Program-made: the position numbers and the translations under genes | The notes under the pieces: generated by a model | Told to the model about the DNA's origin: nothing | What the model saw: only the letters and a program-made list of their open reading frames with translations | The model's database searches: none | In this document: positions 33,737 to 42,962 of the stretch, piece by piece | Layout: each line of letters begins with the position of its first letter | Numbering within the stretch: position 1 is the first letter of the stretch | NCBI RefSeq assembly: GCF_914767665.1 | Contig: NC_059502.1 | Location: 40,039,812 to 40,103,811 of the forward strand | Length of the DNA stretch: 64,000 nt | Direction of reading: 5' to 3' | From: Harmonia axyridis | Taxonomy: Eukaryota > Arthropoda > Insecta > Coleoptera > Coccinellidae

Positions 33737-34127
33737 TGTTGCATTTTCCCTATATTTGAACCAATAAAATGATGTTATAATAATCTTACCAATATAAACT
33801 GCTCTCTTGCTTCCACACAGCACCGCACTGTATAAGGATGTAAGGGAACAGGGTATAAGGATTGAAATGGAACAAAATGGGACTTATACAATGCAAACTG
33901 ACCTTCTAATGAACTGTAATCCTAATATATTTGAAATGTCCGTTAATTAAACCAAAACCGTTATATTAAACACCGAAAACTTTATACTAACAACCTTTAA
34001 CTTTTCTTTCCGACCGCCGATGAACCGATACATCTTAATTCTATCTAACAAAACATACGTCTCGATTTCCCAGAATGCGCGACGTTGCCAAAACTAAAAT
34101 CATAATAACTTAAAAAGGGCTAAAACA
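33737..34127 (-). repeat. BEL A 5' LTR
   Basis: 391 bp, identical by eye to 26,265-26,655. The ATTAT duplication follows at 34,128. Confidence 0.92.
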
Positions 34128-34415
34128 ATTATTATTATTATTATTTGAACTGGGGTCGTTTTGCTTCGGTGAGCCTTCCGGGAACTGCGACCATGCAGAT
34201 CTTTTGTTCACTACCCTACTCATTCATAGAAACCCAGGGAGGTCGTCAACGACGTTAATAAAATTGACAACCTCCCTAGGGGCCTTGGCCATTACCTCTC
34301 TGGTATCCAGGACCGGCTTGCCCATGTGAATGGTTCTTAGGCCAGCCAGCTCTGGACACTTGCATATCAAGTGTTCAGAAGTTTCTACTTCCGATCCACA
34401 GAGCCTGCAAATCTC
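34128..34415 (-). pseudogene. R1/Jockey-type LINE 3' end with zf-RVT motif
   Basis: Minus strand from 34,415: CRLCGSEVETSEHLICKCPE followed by LAGLRTIHMGKPV, ending PGFL and a stop at 34,224. This CCHC-like zinc-binding C-terminus is typical of R1/LOA/Jockey-type RTs. The 3' UTR ends in (ATT)n, into which BEL A inserted. The insertion is flanked by GTGTCCTAAGTAT (26,246-26,258 and 34,416-34,428). The piece is only the last ~290 bases of its element, an extreme 5' truncation. Confidence 0.75.
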
Positions 34416-34640
34416 GTGTCCTAAGTATATATATATTCTTCTACATTTTCAAGTTGTGTGCCGTCAATGTGTATGTGTTCTGTGGTGTTGTTGCTGAGTT
34501 TGGTCTTCGAAACATTAATTTTCAAATCTACATTTTTCAGAGCATCACTAAGTTGTTTTAACATTCTCGCTCAATTCCTGCATGTTGCTACTTATTAGGA
34601 CGATGTCATCGGCAAAACGAAGATGATTTAAGTAGAATCA
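34416..34640 (-). pseudogene. RTE LINE RT fragment with FADD box
   Basis: Minus strand: HLRFADDIVLISSNMQELSE, one shift, then LKINVSKTKLSNNTTE and VEEYIYLGH. FADD is the RT catalytic box. The element is 5'-truncated near 34,640, and its frame continues at 26,258 after the R1-like/BEL A insertion. Confidence 0.8.
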
Positions 34641-34973
34641 GTTTTAATTGATGAATAATAGAAACTATTCGATCTATAATTACCTATGAAAACTTAAAAA
34701 AGTTTAATTTTCACCTAAATCTAATACTGAATCCAGATTAAAACCAAAATGTAGAATTCAAACTGAATACGGCCGTTCCGGCAACGAGCGTTCAGCGCTT
34801 GGCAAGCGCGTTCCATGTGAACGGTATCCAATTATCCAGCGCTCATTCAAACGCGCGTAGAGCGCTTGTCATGTGAACGTGCTCTAAATCACTTGACAGC
34901 TGTTAAATCGGTCGCCATCTCGAACAGAAATGCCAACTTGAAATTATATACCTCGAAAAAAACACCCGTTATA

Positions 34974-35200
34974 ACTAGACTCCTCCGCCCCTTGCACCCG
35001 TATTTCTATCTACCCTGACAAAATTAAAATTTGTAATCATTAAGCATTCCGTATCAACTGAATCATTCAACCAAGTCTGCTGACAGTGCAAGCATGTCAC
35101 ATTTATTATGCTCATTAAAAAGTTTCAATTCATAAAATTTAGGAAACAAAGATTGCACATTCAAATGACCCAACAAAATCATACCCCAATAAATTCGCCA
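34974..35200 (-). pseudogene. LINE A ORF2 start: endonuclease N-terminal segment
   Basis: Minus strand: LLGHLNVQSLFPKFYELKL and, after a shift, NFVRVDRNTGARGGGV up to the mariner border at 34,974. This is the first third of an APE-type endonuclease. The next residues are found at 18,603. Confidence 0.75.
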
Positions 35201-35270
35201 GTGCGTAATAGAAGTGCAAAAAAAGATACAGCCAGCGAATCATTGAAAAAAACTGAATAAAACTAAATAA

Positions 35271-36663
35271 TTACACACCAGAAATGAGTCTTTCAACACC
35301 TGTATCCGACCTGACGAAAACAGCTCTATTAGACGTCCAAACATTCTTGAACCCATATTTTTCCGATGAATTTCTGACAAGTTTTCATCTGTCGTATGTT
35401 AGATCTTCCTTCATAACTATGTGCGAAATTTTGAGAAATGTCTTCTTCCTGAATATAATATTCTTATATTTCGAATCTCTGAAAACAACAATGAGATTAC
35501 GGGAATTTTCCTTATTCGCAGCACGTGTTCTGTATACGGAGGAGGTCTCATCGGCGGCCGGTATGTTAAGTTTATGTCGAAACAATTTCTTGACCTGGGT
35601 CACCACATTTTCTCCCTGGGATTCCAAGATACCGATAAAACGAATGTTTTTCCTTTTTGTCCTCTGCTCGAGGAAATCCACTTTTTTTTCGAGTTTCTTA
35701 CAGGAGCCTTCGGTGAAGTTGTTCTCATTTTTATCGGCATTGGATTTCAATAATTGTATTTCTGCTTCCAATCATAAACAATAAAATTTTCAGCGAATTT
35801 TCTGCTGATTGTGGTGACGATGGCATCAGATATTTTCCTTGATCACATTATCAGATTTTAATGCTTCAATCAAGGATTTTTCGAATTCAGATTTTGTCTA
35901 GTACTCATGTTGATACTTTTAAATGAAGTTGGAAAACGTGAACAAAAAGAAGGTAGTGGTATTTAAGATGACGAAATATCACTAGCCGTATCCCGATTAG
36001 CGTGTGTTGACGGCAACGTATCGCATTGGAATAATATTATCGACTATCTGATCGACCACAAGACTGTCCTGTCCAACAACTTACGACTCTGGAACGTTGC
36101 GAATTATGATGCTGTTTGAATTCTCCATGATTTCAGTATCTGGACGAGTATCTGAACTCAGTTTTAAAATATCCTTCATTACCTCAAAGAGACCAGCGGT
36201 GATATTACTAACTCAAACTCACCCTGTTCAAATTTCCGTTCATGTTGGGCCAACGCCTGATCATGCTCAGCAATTGAAGATGAGCAACGAGCAACCTGAA
36301 TCTTTAGACTTCGCTGAGTATCTTTTATTGTAGCAATATTACCTGGAATTTCTGAAATGTTAGTCCAGTTTTTCCGTCTTCGGTCGAAATTCACGCATCG
36401 TGAGTGGCGTATCATAGGGGCTGGAACTCGATTTATACTGTTTGTTGGCAGTCATGTTGGTTGGCAGTCATGTTGGCCGGAGCCATCCGCTTAGTTCTCC
36501 GGGATGAGGTGCAGTAGGAGCATTACCTTTTGGAATCAGCATAATCAAGTGTCCTCTTGTCTTCAGAGATAAACTGGACGCATTTCAAATGAAAATGATT
36601 TGTACAAGTTGGGCAGGATATTGAGTCGGAATCATGAGCGATAACTTTCTGGGAAGATGGCAT
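35271..36663 (-). pseudogene. LINE A ORF1: PHD-like finger, coiled coil and RRM-like protein
   Basis: Start ATG at 36,663 (MPSSQKVIAHDSDS) followed by a finger ISCPTCTNHFHLKC. The frame then breaks several times. A coiled coil (~35,770: IQLLKSNADKNENNFTEGSC, VDFLEQRTKRKNIRFIGI) leads into an RRM-like domain (NLIVVFRDSKYKN, IVMKEDLTYDR, YGFKNVWTSN), with a stop at 35,271. This is the ORF1 plan of insect CR1-group LINEs. It is in the right place and orientation to be the upstream gene of the endonuclease at 35,200. Confidence 0.7.
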
Positions 36664-36961
36664 AATGACGACTGGTCAGAATTTATTCTTCTTTATTATA
36701 ATGTATGTCATCCTTTAGAACTGGACGAAACGAAACAGCAACTGATAAGCAAATCGCCAAGCCAGATGGTAAACGACAATAAATACAACAGAGTCTAGGT
36801 TAGATCCATAGATCCAAGTTTGTTACTCTGGGGCTCAAACTAGTGGAGAAGTCTCAATGCCATGTAAGCTGAAGGATTAACACAAAAATTGAATTTTTGG
36901 AGATCAGATGAAGTGACACAAAGTATTTTCCGCAGGAGCAAATTAAAAACACACTACTCGT

Positions 36962-37460
36962 TTAAAGCTTCACACCCAATGTTTCCTGATTGAACAAAAA
37001 TTTTGATATTGAATAACAGTTGGAGCAGAGTTTTCCACATAAGTTGGTGATATTATTACCCCAGTTAAAATTTTCCAAATCCAGGAAATTACAGTTTCTT
37101 TCCAGTTGGAGCTCAAAATCGACCATCCTGATGCATTGAGGAAATTCAATTTTTGCATGGTTGGTGTGAAACATAACAGCACTTGTCTTCCTCAGAAGAC
37201 AAATTATGTTCAAACATAATTGATTTTTAAGAAACCACTCATTCAATTTCTTGATGGTAGATTCGATGTGCTTTCTAAAGTACTAATGGTTGTGGCTTTC
37301 AATAAGATCTGCGTAATTTATTAGTGAACAATCAGTGATTGGGCTATTTCAGCAAATGGATCATTTATGAAATTTATAAAAATGAATGGACCCAAAATTC
37401 TCCCTTGTGGTACACCTAATTCAACTGGAAGGGAAATTAATTGATTCCTTCTTTCACACC
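36962..37460 (-). pseudogene. LINE E reverse transcriptase fragment
   Basis: Minus strand: VELGVPQGRILGPFIFINFI (~37,430) and then WFLKNQLCLN, KTSAVMFHTNHAKIE, ITNLCGKLCSNCYSIS, ending near 36,962. These are RT palm and thumb motifs of a Jockey/I-group LINE. The xDD box falls in a degraded stretch between the two segments. The fragment lies 460 bases upstream of the first visible PDPR exon, so it is probably intronic. Confidence 0.65.
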
Positions 37461-37924
37461 TTGAATTCGCATTTAGAGGTTATTTCGTTGGCTGTTTCTA
37501 AATCCATTTCATATAATTTTCAAACTTTTTTAAATCAGTCGAAGAGTCATTACTCCGATCAATCGAACACATGAATGAGGATAACACAGATCGTTGTTGA
37601 AATTTTGAAACCAGACGTTTCTATTACTTCGAAACTTTTCCGAGTAGCATAATTGCATATTTTTATGACTGAGCAATAGATTTTGTCGAGTTAAGAAAGT
37701 ATTTTTGTAGGACGTGTTCAACCATGATACTATTGTTCAACTAATGAACTACTACCTGTTGGCAATAAAATTCGAATTATATGGTTATTTTAGAGTAGCA
37801 ACCCTCAATAAATACCCCGGCTGCTAGGGGACTCCGCTAGTTGGTTGAAAAAATTCTCATAAATGAGATAGAATGAAAAAAATTGTCGCTATTAGTTTCT
37901 AAGTAGTTTCATTGGAATTTTAAG

Positions 37925-40221
37925 GTACATGATGATTGCACCTACAATCCAGCAAACCAGATGCAAAGTTTGGCTTCAACGACATCTACCAAGAGAGGTA
38001 GCTATGTCCGATGTCACCAGTATGTATACAGCCCTATGTATAATGGGACCATTTACTCGAATTTTATTATCAGAAATGACTGAAACAGATTTGAAACCAA
38101 AAAACTTCCCATTTTTCACACACAAAACATTGGATATTGGTCTTGCAACTGGAGTCAGAACAATGAATTTAACACATACTGGAGAACTGGGTTATGTTTT
38201 GTACATTCCAAACGAGGTGAGGATTATGCGTCTGGCATAAAAAGTATATATTTTTTTAATCTAATTTATTGTAGTTTGCTCTCCATGTTTATACAATACT
38301 TGTTGAAGCTGGAAAAAAATATGGACTAAGACATGCAGGATATTATGCAACAAGAGCCTTGAGAGTTGAAAAATTTTATGCATTCTGGGGACAAGATCTA
38401 GATACCAGGACAACTCCTTTGGAATGTGGAAGAGTTTGGCGTGTGAAATTCGATGTAAGTTACTCTTTCCCATAATTCCTCATTTGTTGATAAAAAATGT
38501 TATGTTGATAGAAAAATATGGATTTCATTGGACGAGATGCGTTATTACGACAAAGGAATGAAGGAATTGAGCGAAAATACGTCCAACTCATTTTAGATGA
38601 GGATTTTTGTTCTGAAACAGATCTTTGGCCGTGGGGTGGTGAACCTATTTATAGGAATGGAAAATTTGTTGGAACATGTACTACTACTGGTTATGGCTAT
38701 ACCTTCAAGAAGCAGGTGAAAAATCTAACTATATAATATGACTTCTTTTCACATCACATTTTTCAAATTTTAGGTATGCTTAGGTTTTATCCGAAATATA
38801 GGACCAAATGGTGAGCTGCGGAAGGTAACTAATGACTATGTTATGAGTGGGGAATATGAAGTAGATATTGCTGGAATGAAGTGAGTTCATAATCATTGTT
38901 GTTTCAAAAACCCACTAGAATCATAATACTAAATTTCTGTAATGTGTAATCATATAAGGAAAAAAAAGATTCAATTTCACAGATATCTTCAGTTTTTGAG
39001 AGTTTTTCAGCATTGGACTCCCTCAACTGACAAAAATATTCATTAGAGGCTATCATTCGGCATCATATTTTCTGATGCTGAGCAGCACTATGTTTTGTTT
39101 TGTTATTGAAGTTGTTAAGCTGTTCAAATTGATACGGTGAGGGTTGTACCCATGAACCTCATAGGGCTTACTTTTAGTTGGGCGCCAGGTCTAACGTTTA
39201 ACAAGTAAACCGAGTGAAATCTTGCTCAAAGAAATTTGATATTTATAATTTTATTCAACAAACTCAATTACAATCCGAAAAATGCGGAAGGCTGATTACA
39301 AAAACAAAAAAAAGAAATTATGTTTACAAAAATAAATTGACTAGATTTCATACAGAATTTTGATTGGAATGAGTTAGGACAGAAATATTTGAGATCTCAC
39401 TTGAATATATACTCAATAATTTAGATTAGATACGAAGCAGCGTGAACATAAACGTTGTGCTCTCCAATATTCAATTGATATACTTGATTGGTATCTATAG
39501 CTTCAATTTGGTGGAGGATTGTTGGGCAGATGTTAGCCAAAGGGTTTTTTTCCACAGTATGTAATATTTTGATCTTCTTGAGCATCAAATTTATACGATG
39601 GTGGACTCCGCCAATGTCGACTGATACTCAAACATGCAGAATAGATAGATGTATTAGTATAGATCGAAATGGTGGTTGATTCATATTCTGTTTCAACTAA
39701 CTCTTCCGGTAATACCATGATACAAATTATAAAATCAGTACTAAAAATCTGTAGAATTTGAATAAGAGAAAAAATTTGTGTAATAAGTACAAAAGAGAGA
39801 AAAAATGATCTATCTATATTTATAAGTAATATAAAATTCAATATCTACTTTCCGGAATAAAAAATAAATAATAAGGATGATTATCTGAAATTTAGTTTAA
39901 TATTATGAAATCTACAAATTGAAACTTTAATAAATGATCCGAAAGAACGATTGTTGTTTATGATTGTAAACAAATTAATACTTCATTCAAATATTACCAA
40001 AATTAATCCTAAAATATTCAATATAGAATTATAAAGTCAAATTGTTTATTTATTTAACTTTATGGATAATAGAAATTTGCCTTATTTTTATATTTACACA
40101 TTATATTTACAGGTTTCCAGCAAAAGTAAACATTCACTCACCAATTCTACCAACAAAATATCCAGATCAAGAACGTGATGTTTATAGAGCAACAAGAAAC
40201 AAAGATAAATTTGATGCTTAG
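37925..40221 (+). CDS. Pdpr: PDPR, C-terminal five coding exons
   Basis: Exons 37,925-38,216; 38,275-38,454; 38,512-38,715; 38,774-38,880; 40,113-40,221 (stop TAG). All introns are GT-AG (donors gtgagg, gtaagt, gtgaaa, gtgagt). The joined frame has no stop across 296 residues. Landmarks: APTIQQTRCKVWLQRHLP, MNLTHTGELGYVLYIP, KFYAFWGQDLDTRTTPLECG, MDFIGRDALL, DLWPWGGEPIYRNGKFVG, GEYEVDIAGMKFPAKV. This is the aminomethyltransferase (GCV_T) half of the pyruvate dehydrogenase phosphatase regulatory subunit, a mitochondrial-matrix flavoprotein relative of dimethylglycine dehydrogenase that tunes PDH phosphatase. The FAD-binding N-terminal half is not in view. DMGDH or sarcosine dehydrogenase is the alternative; the sequence favours PDPR. 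Confidence 0.85.
38881..40112 (+). other. Last intron of PDPR, 1.23 kb
   Basis: Starts gtgagt and ends ttacag, in phase with both exons. It is far longer than the other three visible introns (57-58 bp each), which suggests insertion of other DNA. A palindrome-free AT-rich sequence with short simple runs; no recognisable element end or coding frame was found. Confidence 0.7.
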
Positions 40222-40270
40222 TATTATATACATATTTATGAATTGTAAATATCCACTTGACATATTGTAA

Positions 40271-40276
40271 ATTAAA
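40271..40276 (+). promoter_or_regulatory. Candidate polyadenylation signal of PDPR
   Basis: ATTAAA 50 bases after the stop codon, the common AATAAA variant, in an AT-rich 3' flank. No other canonical signal lies nearer. Confidence 0.35.
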
Positions 40277-40384
40277 ATGAATCATAATTGAATTCGGAGT
40301 AATTGTAATTGCAATATTTGCGTTGATGAAATCGTCGCAATTGTAAATTGCGGAGAGTTCGTTTTTCAATTTGTATTTGTCCAA

Positions 40385-40660
40385 AGCGGCGTAAGTGGAA
40401 ACTGTGATCGTGAAATCTTTATCGGGAAAAGTAGAACGCCGCCGTCGCAGACCTGGCGAATTTCGTCAAACATCGGGTGCTCTCGCTAACCTTCGGTTCG
40501 CCCGTGCGGCGCTCGAGAACAGACTCAATACTCGGTACATTTCTATGAACTATCTTTTGTCTCACGTCACGCGTCAGGCGTATTAGCTCGTAACCCATAC
40601 ATTTTGTATTAGCAGTCCTCGTGCGCTCGCCGTAGCGCACGAGAATGTTTCTTTACAGGG
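40385..40660. other. CpG-rich island of unknown origin
   Basis: A sharply more GC- and CpG-rich segment than its flanks, with an open frame at 40,395-40,586 rich in Arg (KVERRRRRPGEFRQ, LRFARAALENRLNTRY) and a hairpin gtgcgctcg-ccgt-agcgcac at ~40,620. It lies between the PDPR 3' end and the satellite. It could be a transposon fragment, an exon or regulatory DNA; nothing identifies it. Confidence 0.3.
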
Positions 40661-40860
40661 AAAATAAGTCTTAATAGTTTAGCAAAGCGCTTAAATTGCT
40701 TCGTCATAGTTGGACATTTTATTTGTTATATGTTTTTGTATGTTTAAAAAATAAATATTAATACGGTAATTTAAAAATAAGGATGAAGTTATTTTGTAAT
40801 TTTTAAATCTTTTGAATTGGTGGTTCAGCGCACGAGCGCACTCAAGGTACAGCCGCCACT

Positions 40861-42962
40861 GGATGTGAGGCAACCACAGAAATGAAACTTGGCACAACTC
40901 TCTGTTCAAGGACTGTGATCTCTAGTGCTAAGTTTCATCACAATCGGATGTGTACTTGCGGAGATTCAGGCCGTTTTGTTTCGAAATCGAGTAATTTTTT
41001 CTTTGGTTGTGATGCAACCACAGAAATGAAATTTGGCACAACTCTCCGTTCAAGGACTGTGATCTCTAGTGCAAAGTTTCATCACAATCGGATGAGCACT
41101 CGCGGAGATTAGGTCATCTTGTGTCAATATCGAGTAATTTTTTTCTATTGTTGTGAGCCAACCATAGAAATGAAATTTAGCAAAACTCTCCGTTCAGGGA
41201 ATGTGATCCTCATTGCAAAGTTTCATTACAATCGGAAGGGTACTCGGGGAGATTTAGGTCATTTTGTGTCAATATCGAGTAATTTTCTTCGATGGTTGTG
41301 ATGCAACCACAGAAATGAAAATTGGCACAACTCTCCGTTCAAGGACTGTGATCTCTAGTGCGAAGTCTCATCACAATCGAAAAGGTACTTGCGTAGATTC
41401 AGGTCATCTTGTGTCAAAATCGAGTAATTTTTTTCTATGGTTGTGATGCAATCACAGAAATGGAATTTAGCACAACTCTCCGCTCAGGGTCTGTGATCTT
41501 CATTGCAAAGTTTCATTACAATCGGAAGAGTACTCGGGGAGATTTAGGTCATTTTGTGTCAATATCGAGTAATTTTCTTCTATGGTTGTGATGCAACCAC
41601 AGAAATGAAAATTGGCACAACTCTCCGTTCAAGGACTGTGATCTCTAGTGCGAAGTCTCATCACAATCGAAAAAGTACTTGCGGAGATTCAGGTCAACTT
41701 GTGTCAAAATCGAGTAATTTTTTTATGGTTGTGATGCAACCACAAAAATGAGATTCGACACAACCTCAAGTTCGAAGAGTGTGATCCTCAGTGCGAAGTT
41801 TCATCACAATCGGATGTGTACTTGCTAGGACTGTGATCTCTAATGCAGAGTTTCATCTTTCATCACAATCGGATGAGCACTTGCGGAGATTCAGGTCATT
41901 TTGTGTCAAAATCGTGTAATTTTTTTCTATGGTTGTGATGCAACCACAGATATCAAATTTGGCACAACTCTGAGTTCAAAGACTGGGATCCCCAGTGCGG
42001 AGTTTCATCGCAATCGAAAAAGTACTTGCGGAGATACAGGTCATCTTGTGTCAAAATCGGGTAATTTTTTTCTGTGGTTGTGATGCAAACACAAAAATTA
42101 AATTTCGCTCAACTTTCCGTTCAAGGACTGTGATCATCAATGCAAAGTTTCATCACAATCGGAAGAGTAATCGAGGAGGTTCAGGTCATCTTGTGTCAAT
42201 ATAGTTGAATTTTTTCTATGGTTGTGAGGCAACCACAGAAATGAAATTTGACAGAACTCTCCGTTTAGGACTGTGATCCTCAGTGCAAAGTTTAATCACA
42301 ATCGGAAGAGTAGTCGAGGAGATTTAGGTCATTTTGTTTCAATATCGAGTAATTTTTTCTATGGTTGTGAGGCAACCACAGGAATGAAATTTGGCACAAC
42401 TCTCCGTTCAGGACTATTATCCTCTATGCAAAGTTTCATCACAATCATAAAAGTACTTGCGAAGATTCAGGTCATTTTATGTCAAAATCGAGTTGTGATG
42501 CAACCACAGGAATGAAATTTGGCACAACTCTCCGTTCGAAGACTTTGATCCCTAGTGCTAAGTTTAATCACAATTGGACGAGCACTTGCGGAGATACAGG
42601 TCATTTTGTGTCAAAATCGGGTAATTTTTTCTATGGTTGGGACGCAACCAAAGATATCAAATTTGACACAACACCAAGTTCAAAGACTGTGATCCTCAGT
42701 GCGAAGTTTCATCACAATCGGATGTGTACTTGCGAGGATTGAGGCAATTTTGTTTCAAAATAGATTAATTTTTTCTATGATTGTGATGCAACCACAGGAA
42801 TGAAATTTGGCACAACTATGCGTTCATGGACTTTGATCCTAAGTGCTAAGTTTCTTCACAATCGGAAGAATACTCAAGGAGATTCAGGTCATTTTGTGTC
42901 AATATCGAGTGATTTTTTTCTATGGTTTTGAGGCAACCACAGAAATCAAATTTTGCACAACT
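40861..42962 (+). repeat. 145-bp satellite array, plus-orientation block
   Basis: About 14-15 tandem units with a clear 145-base period (for example equivalent positions 41,119, 41,264, 41,409, 41,554). Unit words: ggttgtgatgcaaccacaga, atttggcacaactctccgtt, ggactgtgatc, tttcatcacaatcgga, aaatcgagtaattttttt. Units vary by substitutions and some are shortened. 145 is not a multiple of three, so the many short frames through it are not coding. Starts about 640 bases after PDPR. Confidence 0.95.

Larger units (their letters stand above)
26265..34127 (-). mobile_element. BEL/Pao LTR retrotransposon A
   Basis: 7.86 kb on the minus strand, including a 1.42-kb piggyBac insertion. LTRs of 391 bp at 26,265-26,655 and 33,737-34,127 start TGTTGC and end AAAACA; they show no difference by eye. 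Target duplication ATTAT at 26,260-26,264 and 34,128-34,132, inside the (ATT)n tail of another LINE. A primer-binding site candidate TGGTTCTTCGAGCAC lies five bases inside the 5' LTR, and a purine tract (CAGGGCGGGGGG) lies inside the 3' LTR. One long gag-pol frame. Recent insertion. Confidence 0.92.
19464..34884. mobile_element. Harbinger-type element (with 14 kb of nested insertions)
   Basis: Terminal repeats differ at one position near their ends: GAGCCCGTTCACATGACAAG at 19,464 and, on the complement, GAGCACGTTCACATGACAAG ending at 34,884. Both are flanked by TAA (19,461-19,463 and 34,885-34,887), the three-base TWA duplication of PIF/Harbinger. Inside lie a MADF-domain gene remnant on plus and a Harbinger transposase N-terminus on minus, the two genes expected of this superfamily. 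Element-owned sequence is about 19,464-20,580 and 34,640-34,884. The surrounding mariner sequence is continuous when this segment is removed. Confidence 0.85.
18606..34971 (-). mobile_element. Mariner-like element, split by a Harbinger insertion
   Basis: The ends are inverted: TAAAGGGTATTTTTTT at 18,606 and, on the other strand, TAACGGGTGTTTTTTT ending at 34,971. Both are flanked by TA (18,604-18,605 and 34,972-34,973), the Tc1/mariner target. Only ~0.95 kb belongs to this element (18,606-19,463 and 34,885-34,971); the 15.4 kb between is a Harbinger element and its contents. Sequence outside both ends is one LINE A reading frame. Confidence 0.8.

Noticed and set aside
35284..35784. 166-codon plus-strand frame
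   Set aside because: Shadow of LINE A ORF1, which is convincing on the minus strand.
37925..40221. Dimethylglycine or sarcosine dehydrogenase instead of PDPR
   Set aside because: Same domain family, but the WPWGGEPIYRNGKFVG and GEYEVDIAG segments and the C-terminus fit PDPR better; not fully excluded without a search.
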